Source of the DNA: Bugula neritina
Lineage: Eukaryota > Bryozoa > Gymnolaemata > Cheilostomatida > Bugulidae
DNA: 64,000 bases
NCBI GenBank assembly: GCA_964035545.1
Contig: OZ037767.1
Location: 28,687,628 to 28,751,627 of the forward strand
Direction: 5' to 3'
Shown here: positions 11,201 to 19,726 of the stretch, piece after piece
How positions within the stretch are numbered: position 1 is the first letter of the stretch
Layout of the letters: each line of letters begins with the position of its first letter
The notes under the pieces: generated by a model
The model's database searches: none
What the model was told of the DNA's origin: nothing
Seen by the model: the letters and a program-made list of their open reading frames with translations, nothing else
Program-made: the position numbers and the translations under genes

Positions 11201-12599
11201 CTTCAGCAAGCCTTTCAAGATGGCTATTCATATCTTTGGAAAAGACTATGATGTCGTCTAGATATATTAGGACTGTTTGCCAATGTAACCCTCTCAGGAC
11301 AGTCTCCATCAATCGTTCAAATGTAGAGGGCGCTGAGGTTAACCCAAAAGGCAGGACTTGCCACTCCCACAAGCCGGACCTAGTAGAGAATGCCGCTTTT
11401 TCCTTGGCTGATTCTTCCAGTTCTACCTGCCAATAGCCACTAGTTAGATCTAGAGTGCTGAAATATTTGCTGCCTCCCAGCGCGTCTAAACTGTCATCTA
11501 TACGTGGGAGGGGGTAAGCATCCTTGTGTGTACTGTCATTAAGTTTGCGATAGTCAACACAGAAGCGCCAGGTTCCATCCTTCTTCTGTACTAATACAAC
11601 TGGTGAACTCCATGCACCATACCCTTCACGGATTAGTCCTTGGGCCTTCAATTCTTCTACCTGTCTTTCAATTTCTTCTTCTTGGACAGGGCCATGACGA
11701 TAAGGTCTCTGTTTGAGGGGTCGAGTCCCCGACACTAGAGGGATTTCATGTTTTACTAGATCTGTGCGACCTATGTCATATTTGTGGGCACTAAAAACTC
11801 CCCGGTGTCGCCTCAACATCTGTGTAGCTGCTTGTTTTTCTAATGGGGGCAGATGCTGGCACCACTTCTTCACTTCTTGTTCAAATGCATCTGGGGTAGC
11901 ACCTTCGGATTGCGGAGATTCAATGGACTCTACAGTACAGCATCTGGTGAGCACTTTTCCAGGTGGAATGGTGACTGGCTCCGTTGTATGGTTAAGCATC
12001 CTCACATAGATCTTTGGTTGCTGCTGAGGATGGTATAGTGCACTGGCGATTACCACCCCATCAGTGTAAGTTTTTGACTCCAAGAAAGCATGTTGACGAT
12101 TCCATGGCCGAACTATGCGGGCTTCCACAAGACTCTCTGCACGGGGCGGCAGAACTGTAACATATTTAGCCTGTACGTTGGCGTGGAAAGGCTGCCGTCG
12201 TTCATCACAACAGCTTATGGTTTGTTCTCCCATCCGGAACAAGCAATTAGAGAAATCTATGTAACAGTGAAATTGTTCGAAGAAATTGAGACCCAGTAGT
12301 ATTTGGTTGTCTAGATTGGCTACTAGGAACTGATGAGTGTAGACAGTAGAACCCAGTTTAAAGGTGAGGCATGTGGTACCTTCCAGTTTGACACTTTTTC
12401 CATCTGCGAGTGTGCAGTGCCCTGTTGTAGGAATGAGAGGCGTATAACAGTGGTCGGCAATTTGACGTATTACTGATGTAGGTAGGATTGACTGTGTGCA
12501 CCCACTGTCAAGTAACATAACCTCATCCTGGGTTCCAATCTTGACTGGAACATAGTAGGCGGTTCTCTGCTTCGTTAACCGGACATGTGTTCGACCCAT
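8145..12599 (-). CDS. pol: Gypsy Pol polyprotein (PR-RT-RNaseH-IN)
   Basis: A single open frame of 1484 codons from the first ATG; the frame is open up to 12656, overlapping the end of gag. Aspartic protease with DSG at residues 31-33; reverse transcriptase with LDL near 384 and YLDD at 446-449; RNase H with LDTDAS near 597; integrase with an HHCC zinc finger (HLGVNK through CQQCQQ) near 890-930, catalytic D (IDLCGPF), D (HSDQGKQF) and E (SVVERLNR), then a GPY motif (KYVGPYTI). An acidic, low-complexity C-terminal tail of about 200 residues follows and ends inside the 3' LTR. Pol is in the -1 frame relative to gag and is probably made as a Gag-Pol fusion by frameshifting rather than from its own ATG. 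No disabling stop or frameshift is seen. Confidence 0.96.
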   Translation of the reverse strand: MGRTHVRLTKQRTAYYVPVKIGTQDEVMLLDSGCTQSILPTSVIRQIADHCYTPLIPTTGHCTLADGKSVKLEGTTCLTFKLGSTVYTHQFLVANLDNQILLGLNFFEQFHCYIDFSNCLFRMGEQTISCCDERRQPFHANVQAKYVTVLPPRAESLVEARIVRPWNRQHAFLESKTYTDGVVIASALYHPQQQPKIYVRMLNHTTEPVTIPPGKVLTRCCTVESIESPQSEGATPDAFEQEVKKWCQHLPPLEKQAATQMLRRHRGVFSAHKYDIGRTDLVKHEIPLVSGTRPLKQRPYRHGPVQEEEIERQVEELKAQGLIREGYGAWSSPVVLVQKKDGTWRFCVDYRKLNDSTHKDAYPLPRIDDSLDALGGSKYFSTLDLTSGYWQVELEESAKEKAAFSTRSGLWEWQVLPFGLTSAPSTFERLMETVLRGLHWQTVLIYLDDIIVFSKDMNSHLERLAEVFQRLTAAGLKLKPQKCTLFAEQVQYLGHVVSQNGISTDDSKVQRVQEWPRPQHKTDVRAFLGTCGYYRRFIPRYSEVSRSLSQLCSKDSRFQWDEECELAFNKLKAHLVTAPILAYPDYAREFILDTDASQVGTGAVLSQIHGGEERVVSYYSKMYSSEESNYCVTRQELLAIIKAVRHFRPQLYGRQFLVRTDHASLVWLLQNPAPTGQLARWLETLSEYNFRIQHRKGRKHNNADGLSRQICKECKQCDRMFPSPEKKINLSQTALPNKEPRFHSTATQTDIVQGITTVQAAQFPIFHPKKTEPQEWSEWLKPPMAHRPMSLVPNAVNDQRVEVAAEVTHVAVKAVPQMNVEMDAIRQAQETDAVIGPVYRAFQKGVKPNVDQVGGETKALLRWWEELSLLGGRLMIKTRHRREGHMVTVLPRALRSEVVESIHKQAHLGVNKTLLGVQEKWYWPGMSAEIRRQVQGCQQCQQAKPVPHRSSNPQNHLHAGRPWQILAIDLCGPFPETNQGNTQILVLADHFTRWYDAIPIKNGTATTVARVLDERVFSYFGVPECIHSDQGKQFTSQIFQECCLLWGCDKTRSSPYHPQGNSVVERLNRTLGNSLRALLAESLHREWDLLVPQILRTIRATPHRITGETPNFLMLGREVKLPADLLFQQEDPQELPVEEFVDKLRERLQQVHERLRQQQMEIPQPEEEDSPYKEGDKVWLKSYYQGQGRGAKLRPKYVGPYTITKVLPFQTYRMVKDGKYSVQHEGRIKAYVESTDSRQKDRALAATPPVPGDTRPPTVAETPLPTIPSQDLVTNGFITEEEDDVEILPVTPQLSEDPAVVRPPGALPDAEPDVDVHNRTAVEPETDGLPSTSSMKELTKEESVDVNRKDDDHPQEGESAAIEELETYGEETHSADPGFRSNRQRRKPVRFGDYHLDRVHSWPKSNYTNRVVPKKSETQTILHADWFSNYHEEFPALVEAANPIKRLKKGPIPGRNSISGGDGVVKNIIRAIEQYTLRQVDGPE
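8212..8223 (-). other. Polypurine tract of the Gypsy element
   Basis: On the minus strand GGAGGGGATGG directly precedes the TG of the 3' LTR. This is the expected position and composition of the plus-strand DNA primer. Confidence 0.7.
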
Positions 12600-12606
12600 A
12601 GGATTC

Positions 12607-12653
12607 AGTTCGACAGTGACTGGGTCATTTAGTGTCGAACTAAATCGTTTCCC
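12607..12653 (-). promoter_or_regulatory. -1 ribosomal frameshift signal between gag and pol
   Basis: On the minus strand the gag frame reads CAG GGA AAC, giving the X XXY YYZ heptamer GGGAAAC (12647-12653). Five nt downstream starts a perfect 9-bp stem, AGTTCGACA / TGTCGAACT (12633-12641 and 12607-12615), extendable by a wobble and two A-U pairs. Its loop contains a second hairpin, TGAC-CCA-GTCA. The gag stop TAA (12629-12631) lies inside the hairpin, and pol is in exactly the -1 frame. GGGAAAC is a known slippery sequence in retroviruses. Confidence 0.88.
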
Positions 12654-13465
12654 TGTCTAGATTGGGGACATCTCCTTGCATAGTGCCCTTTCTCTCCACA
12701 AGCATAGCAGGTAACTGGCGTTGGCGCAGTTCTAGGGTGTCGGCTTTGTACCGAGGCAGTTGACAAGGTCAATTTCTCCAGCATGGCTCCTTGAGTTTCC
12801 ATGAGTTTCTGCATCATCTTATTTTGCTGTGCCATGTATTGGTCCAGTCGAGCTTCTAACTCAACCATACTGTCGTTCTTCACTTGACGCACTGTGGTTG
12901 TGTTTGTTTGTAGTTGGGAAAATTGGTGGATGATGTCTATGGTGGCTTCCACAGTCTCTGGTGTGCGATGATTTAATTCCCAGCGTAATGTTTTATACTC
13001 ATCAGGTAATGCATTTATTAGCTCTTTAATAGTGCGCTTCATTCTACCATCCTCATCTAGTTCTGGGATGGCCATCTGAATTATTCTTTTTAGATAGTTG
13101 GCAAATTCGTGTATATTTTCTTTAGGGTTCCAGCTGACCTGCTTCAGTAGCTGACTGGCTCCTTGCTCTGTGAGTTGATACCTGGTTCGGAGTTGACCAG
13201 CACGATGTGTATAAGTGCCCTCTGGTAATCCACGCTTTGCTGCTCCAGTCACAGCCATATCAAAACGTAGCTCAGTTTCTGCATCCTCCCACTTATTAAG
13301 TACTCGGACTTGTTCGAACCTACGTAAGAACTCGTCCACATCAGTAGTGCCATCAAATGACGGGGGTGGTAGGCGAGTATGTTGCCGTTGATTAAGTATA
13401 GTAGCAGCCTCCTTTGCCATGTCTCGAATTCCTGCAGCGGCTTCACGAAGAGCTTCTTCTGCCAT
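12629..13465 (-). CDS. gag: Gypsy Gag protein
   Basis: 278 codons. The N-terminal part is a helical capsid-like region with SFDGTTDVDEFLRRFE, a common start for Gypsy Gag capsids. A Gln-rich helix follows, and then one CCHC zinc knuckle, CYACGEKGHYARRC, near residues 254-267, which binds nucleic acid. The start ATG at 13463-13465 lies 54 nt inside the 5' LTR edge. The stop at 12629-12631 sits inside the frameshift hairpin. The protein is short for a retroviral Gag but normal for Gypsy elements. Confidence 0.93.
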   Translation of the reverse strand: MAEEALREAAAGIRDMAKEAATILNQRQHTRLPPPSFDGTTDVDEFLRRFEQVRVLNKWEDAETELRFDMAVTGAAKRGLPEGTYTHRAGQLRTRYQLTEQGASQLLKQVSWNPKENIHEFANYLKRIIQMAIPELDEDGRMKRTIKELINALPDEYKTLRWELNHRTPETVEATIDIIHQFSQLQTNTTTVRQVKNDSMVELEARLDQYMAQQNKMMQKLMETQGAMLEKLTLSTASVQSRHPRTAPTPVTCYACGEKGHYARRCPQSRQGNDLVRH

Positions 13466-13500
13466 TTTTATAGTGGGTTGTCTAGTATTGCTCTAGAAAT

Positions 13501-13518
13501 ATCCCACTGCTGCCACCA
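13501..13518 (-). other. Primer binding site, tRNA-Leu type
   Basis: One nt inside the 5' LTR, the minus strand reads TGGTGGCAGCAGTGGGAT. Its complement ends in CCACCA and resembles the 3' end of metazoan tRNA-Leu (AAG/UAG isoacceptors), with about one difference from the version I recall. tRNA-Leu primers are known among Gypsy elements of invertebrates. Confidence 0.75.
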
Positions 13519-13519
13519 G

Positions 13520-14512
13520 TGAAGTAAATTTGTGTCTGACACCAGGTGTCACTATTGACGGTAAGTAATCTCACTTAACAATGAGGGTCGGAATAGAATT
13601 CCCTTGTGCGGAAAACTAATTAAACTATCTAATACTGTTTGTTGCCAAATTATTTGCTAATGTGATTTTAATATTTTCCAGTGACTATTGATTTCTGGTG
13701 TTCGGTAACAGTGCTGGAGTGTGATAGGGACACGGCTATGGTTCGCCGATTTATATCACAGCAACTGTAGTCAGAGACAGTGACAGAAATCTAATTCCTG
13801 ATGTTCGAATCGCAGAGACTCGACAGGAATTCCGCAACGCAAGAGAGTCACTACAGTGGAAAAATGATTTCTGGTGTTCGGTAACAGTGCTGGAGCGTGA
13901 CAGGGACACGGCTATGGTTCGCCGATTTATATCACAGCAGCTGTAGTCAGAGACAGTGACAGAAATCAGATTCCTGGGATTTGAATCACCGAGATTCAAC
14001 AGGAATTGCAGCGCAAGTAATCACCATTGACAAACCTATAGAAACTAACCACCACTATTGCCAACTCAATAGCAACCTAATCAAAGAGCAGAGTATTTCG
14101 CAAAGAATAAAATTTATTATATTTATAAGAGTCAATTATAAACATTACAACAGGCAACAGTCGACTGACTGCTACTAAAAATTACAACTCTATTTATATC
14201 CATATTACGGACGTCTTGGAGCACAAAACGGACGTCTTGGAGTACAACCAATTATTTACATACAAAAATTTTATAAAACTCAACAAATTTAATATAAAAT
14301 TAGCATTACAACTTGTATCAACCAATCACAATATATCAAAATTAGTTGACCTAGCTTTGAGTTAGTTAAATTATATTGCCAGAATGATTTAACTTGCAAG
14401 TCCGATAAAAATCACCTTGACCTAGTCTCTATATTCACAATATTGTTATTCAGGGCCGTCAACTTGACGCAACGTGTACTGCTCGATGGCTCTAATAATA
14501 TTTTTTACTACA
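13520..14512 (-). repeat. 5' LTR of the Gypsy element
   Basis: Twin of 7219-8211. The U3 TATA box (TATAAATAG on minus) falls at about 14188-14201, so transcription should start near 14160 and run leftwards. The internal duplication is at about 13690 and 13866. ACAT follows at 14513-14516. Confidence 0.95.
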
Positions 14513-14516
14513 ACAT

Positions 14517-16080
14517 ATATAAAGTAATCAACAGTTGCACTGCACTTTACATCAAAGCAATATTAACATTGTTTATGAGTATAGAAAACTTAAACAATAA
14601 ATTATTAAAAGATTGAAAGGTGTTAATCTCAAAACTACATTAGGAAATCAATTTTTCTATCAAAAATAAAAGTGTCAAATACAGATGATTTGCAGATGAT
14701 GAGGTGGATTTTAGCTACGGTATTAGCCAAGAACTGTAAATCTTTTAACTGAAAGTTTTCAAAATAATTTTTAAATTTCAGGTAAACTTTGTTTAAGAAA
14801 CCCAACTGTATCACAGGATATTAAACTTTAATTGTTGTGTAGGGAGAAAATTGGAGCTCACACCAATTCAGGGGAAGCCAGAAAATATCATAAACAAGCA
14901 TATACTATAAGTATATCATATAAAAAGAAAACACAAACTAACAACATCTTCAAAACTACTATAAAGTCTAAGAAAAAGTTTAGCAGCTATGCTCTAGCAG
15001 ATAAACAAAAGCAGCTTAAAGTTGAAGTTACACCTACTGACACTGACAGTCAAAATAAAAAGGGAGTATTACCATTGTTGTAGTTTATAAGATTTAGGTT
15101 AGGTTTCAGATTCAATATTACCATTACCATGAATTATCATAACCATTATCATTATGATTAATACTTATGGTTATACTATCACTATGAGTATCAGTATGAG
15201 TATGAGCATGACACTGATAGCACGAATATAAAATATCATTTAATATGACTATTAATATTAGTATTTACTTTTAGTATTAGTGTTCCTATTAGTATTACTA
15301 GTCTCACTGTAAGTGTAACGTAATTGTAAGACTATCCCTAAGACTAAGAGTAAGAGTGTTACTGTTCGACTCAGAGTTAGTGTAACGGTAAGACTAAGAC
15401 AGTAAGTGTAACTGAGTAAGAGTTAGACTTAAACTTAAAGTAAGTGTATAAGCTTAAGCTACGCCACGAAACTGAGTACAATAGCACACGTTCGTGCTTT
15501 CTGTAAAATTGAATAAATTCATATTGGTAGGTCAATTAGGTTTGGCGTAATCAATCTAAACATTTCACAATAAAATAGAAAGTCTGTGTTATGGGACATA
15601 GCCCACAGGATTTGACTGTCCCCTAAGCTGTATGACTCAGAGAGCAACTCCACCTATAACTTATTCACGTAAACTATAGCCTACTTTTTCAACTCAGCAC
15701 AGTTCTACCGAGAACGGGTAAACGCAATTACAATTTCTATTATAGCGTAACTCTGTAAAGTTCTTGATTGAAAGATTATAGTCTATAAGAGATTTTGCTA
15801 AGATTACACCACGTGACTAATCTTAATTAAATTAAAGAAAACTTGTTATACAGTTATTGTTTAACAAAATTAGATAATTTTTAATTTTTAAATTTTAGTT
15901 TATTTTCATTTATTTTTAACCTACCAACAATAATATGTTTTTTGTCGACTAAACTTTTGTGCTAAACAAGCTTCCGGATTTCCTTCCCCTACAGAAGTTT
16001 TGTTTTCCTCAAATCTCAGTTCAAGCCGGTAGTACTTTCTATTTTGATATTTTGGTGAAGTTTCCTTGTTATTGGATAAA
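14517..16080. other. Intergenic or upstream region between aPKC and CAPZB
   Basis: No convincing coding exon. 15110-15460 is a degenerate hexamer-like island (variants of AGTATG, AGTAAG, CATTAT). The aPKC first exon and the CAPZB transcription start probably lie here or in the preceding kilobases, making a head-to-head arrangement, but I could not place either. Confidence 0.4.
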
Positions 16081-19000
16081 ATGGTATGTGCAAATATAAA
16101 TAGTTTTATTTGTTTAGTCTAATTGATGAATGATTCGTGTCGTGCTATTTTTGTGCGAACTGTGAAGCCTCAATATAAATCTCATGCTAATGCTATCAAG
16201 TATCAAATTCAATAATATAAATTAAAATATTAATTAAATTGAAATTCAATATCATCATACTCATACTGATACAGTGATACTCATACTAATACTCATACTA
16301 ATACTCATTGTGATAGTCACAGTGATAGTCATAGTGGTAGTAATGCTCATGCTGATACTCATAGTCACTCATGATTGTGAATTGGCCATGTGCCTAGTGC
16401 CTACTCATTATCACAGTGAGTGTGACAATGATGATAATATTTATAATATGTACCATTGTCATGGTGATACTGATACTAAATCATGTGATGGTTGCATTCT
16501 GTTTTAAAACATATTTATATTGCTATTTTCTATTGGTATTAGTGTCTAATTTTATGAGCATAGTACTAGTTAATACAAATGTTCATGGCCGTAATTGTTA
16601 AAATAATTTTTTCGTTTTCATGATGGCACTCATTGTACAATGAAGTGACAATCTTATTAATTATGATTGTTATGAATATTTTTTAATTGATCTAACATAT
16701 GTTTTTACACTATTGAATTTAATCTGCTACTTTCTGACAGACACTATGACCATTATTAATTGAATCTAATAGCTTTTACTCTGTTTTTGCACTATTTCCA
16801 TTCCAAAGAATTATGTATACCTTACTTTTTATTAACTCAGTAATGTTTGCACTGATTGACAGTATATGGAGCAGTGATGAGTATTGCTTACAGTATAGGT
16901 ATACTAGTGTAGGTCTGTATGACAGTTATAGTTTGATGATATTGTCCTGGTTTTAATTATATATTGCATTTGATTAAAAATGTCTAGCAATTAGCAATCT
17001 CTTTCAAAATTGAGTAAAACTAGTGAATATTCAGCTTAGTCAATCTTTAAATATAGTTTATATTTATTTTATGCAATTTGAATACAAAAATATATCAGTT
17101 TTGATGTCTATAATTTAGAAATCCATTTATAAATCATGGATTAAAAAGATGTGTTATTTTAGCTTTTTGTTCAGTAGTTGTAGAAAGTTTTGTCATTACA
17201 TTGAATAGGGGGACCAGCAGCTTGACTGTGCCTTGGATTTGATGCGAAGGCTTCCACCTCAACAGATTGAGAAAAACCTCGGAGACCTCATAGACATCGT
17301 GCCACACTTGTGTGAAGATTTGCTGTCGGCTGTTGATCAACCTCTTAAAATTGCTAAAGATAAAAAGAGTGGCAAAGATTACTTGCTGTGCGACTACAAC
17401 AGAGATGGCGACTCTTACAGGTCTGGTAGTTATCTTATCTTGTATGTCACCTCAGTAGTTATTTCTCAGTCATACTCAACACAACTGATGTTTCTTGCAG
17501 ATCTCCTTGGAGTAACGAGTATGAACCACCTCTGGATGAGGAGGGTGCCATGCCTTCAGACAGACTTAGGAGGCTAGAAGTTGAAGCCAATGACGCTTTT
17601 GATAATTATAGACAATTGTGAGTGGTTACAATTTCTTTGGCTTTTTTGGTGAACAAGTTAGAGGATTTTTTATTTATTTAGTTTCCCTGAAAATGGCACA
17701 AGGTTTTACTTTAGCTTTCTGCAAATATCCGAACCATTGTTTTGAATCTGAGTGTTTTTCTGAAGCCAAAAGCAAAATCATAATTTTTATTGGTATAGCT
17801 GCACAAACTAGTTATATCTGGTTTGTTTGAAGGTATTTTGAAGGGGGCGTGTCCTCCGTATACCTGTGGGACTTGGAGTCCGGTGGGTTTGCTGGAGTTG
17901 TTCTTATTAAAAAAGCCGGAGATGGATCCAAGAAAATCAAGGTGAGTTCCTTTATTAGTTGTGGTCAGTTGCTACTTTCTGAAATAGTGGTTTGCTTAAG
18001 TTTAACTTTTAACTACTGGTTTGTGAGTTGGTTTCAGTGACTTCTAGGTACAAACTATAGCTGGGCCAGTTTAAAGTTTGATTAACAAGTGTTGAAAGTT
18101 TTGAGGCGTGGCTTTCAAGCTTACAAAAGCTGTGTGTAGTTGAAATCAAGAAGCTCTCATCTGTAACCTTAGCATTCATTTTATAGAACATGATTAACAA
18201 AAACTTGTTTTTGGTAAAGAAAGGAATGATATCAGATTTAATTAATATATCTTGCTGGGTGATTTACATTTCACTATAGATGAGACACTATAAAATTTCT
18301 ATAATGCAATAGTTGGTCCATTGCATTCTCAGAATTACATTTTCTGTTGTGAAACTTATTTTACAAAAGTTGGAACGTGCAGTACATGTTTGTCAATCGC
18401 CATTTGCAAGCATTGCACTGCCATTTTGTAATGTCACTGCCTAGCATTAGCTCTAAAGGTTTTGTACAAGGCTAGAGTAATCTGCTTAGACCAAGTTCTC
18501 AGAAAGAAGGTTTTCATGCCAGTGTTGTATGAGCTACTTATACTAAGGCTTCATATCTCACCATTTTGTGTGGTAGGGATTGGGTGATCTTTCAAGAATT
18601 GTTAGCACAATGTGTAAATTTTTAGATTATATACTCCATGTAATAAATAGTATCCTCTATATAGTTAATAGTATACTCTATATAGTAAATAGTATTTATG
18701 GTGTGTACCTAGGGATGCTGGGATAGCATTCACGTTATTGAGGTGGTAGAGAAGTCCGGTGGTAGAAATGCACACTACAAGATCACATCTACAGTTATGT
18801 TGTGGTTACAAACCAACAAGGAGAGTTCTGGCAGCATGAACTTGAGTGGCAGCCTAACCAGACAGGTTGGTTGATGTCTGGTTGCTATCGGTTAGCAATG
18901 TGTTGTTTGTCGCTTTATATCATATATTTTTATTAGTCATTTTCTGTTGTCATGGCGATTTATCTCATATTTAGTAATTGCTACAGAGTATGTTCGTGTA

Positions 19001-19726
19001 TACTTGCAGCATGAATTAGAATCACCAGTCAGTGAAGCCACCTCACATGTTGCTAACATCGGTAAACTGGTAGAGGTAAGTTATCTTTTCATCTACAGTA
19101 AGTATTACTAGTACTGGCAAACTTTTCACATACGGTGAGTATTACTAATACTACCAAACTAGTAGAGCCAAATTGTCTCTTCATCTACAGTACATGTTCG
19201 AAGTGTAGTAAAAAAGCTAAGAAAAAATATCCTTTTTGGATTTGTTATCCCTTTTAGATGTCTTGAATAACTCTATTTACATTCAATGACCCATGAAACT
19301 GTTGTTGGATAACTGAATGGCATACCTGTGCTGTGTCATGCAGAACTATTGTTATTATTACTATTATTAGTAAATAACCTGGTCATACTATGCTCAAAAA
19401 TAAACAAGAGGATATTATAGTTTATTATTTAAGATGGGTTTAATGTTGGGATATGATCACATCTGGTATTTGACTTCCAGCTAATATTCTACATTCCTGT
19501 GTGGTAGACTTTGCTGTATAGGTAGTTGTGTGTCTCATATGGAGTTGTAATTTTATAGGACCTGGAGAATAGGATGAGAAGCACTCTTAATGAAATATAC
19601 TTCAGTAAAACTAGAGACATCGTCAACTCGCTTCGGTCCGTTGAGCCGATTCCTGACCAGCGACAGCAACAAATGCTTCAGACAGACTTGGCTGCCGCCT
19701 TATCCAAGAGAGCGCAAAACAACTAA
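16081..19726 (+). CDS. CAPZB: F-actin-capping protein subunit beta
   Basis: Caps actin barbed ends as a heterodimer with the alpha subunit. Seven coding segments: 16081-16083, 17209-17420, 17501-17617, 17833-17941, 18713-18865, 19010-19075 and 19559-19726; joined they give 275 codons plus stop, the family's usual length. Exon 1 contributes only the ATG, immediately followed by GTATGTG, and exon 2 continues GGGGACCAGCAG ([22 protein letters not shown]). Other landmarks are [60 protein letters not shown] and [15 protein letters not shown]. The C-terminal tentacle is short and ends KRAQNN. All introns are GT-AG. The start codon placement is inferred from the conserved first-exon structure. Confidence 0.95.
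16249..16500. repeat. Degenerate hexamer island in CAPZB intron 1
   Basis: Variants of ACTCAT/ACTAAT/AGTGAT repeat for about 250 bp. Related islands occur at 15110-15460, 38750-39245, 53510-53700 and 54460-54670, mostly close to gene starts. Confidence 0.6.

Larger units (their letters stand above)
7219..14512 (-). mobile_element. Full-length Gypsy (Ty3-type) LTR retrotransposon
   Basis: A complete 7294-bp element on the minus strand. Two 993-bp LTRs begin TG and end CA, with a constant offset of 6301 bp and no difference noticed by eye. Flanking ACAT at 7215-7218 and 14513-14516 is a 4-bp target duplication. In the element's own 5' to 3' direction the order is LTR (14512-13520), primer site, gag, pol (protease, reverse transcriptase, RNase H, integrase), polypurine tract, LTR (8211-7219). 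The RT-RNaseH-integrase order and the GPY motif in the integrase C-terminus place it in Gypsy. No env-like frame is present. Both main frames are open, so the copy looks recent and possibly active. It lies on the 5' side of the aPKC PB1 exon, in the same orientation, probably in intron 1 or the promoter region. Confidence 0.95.
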
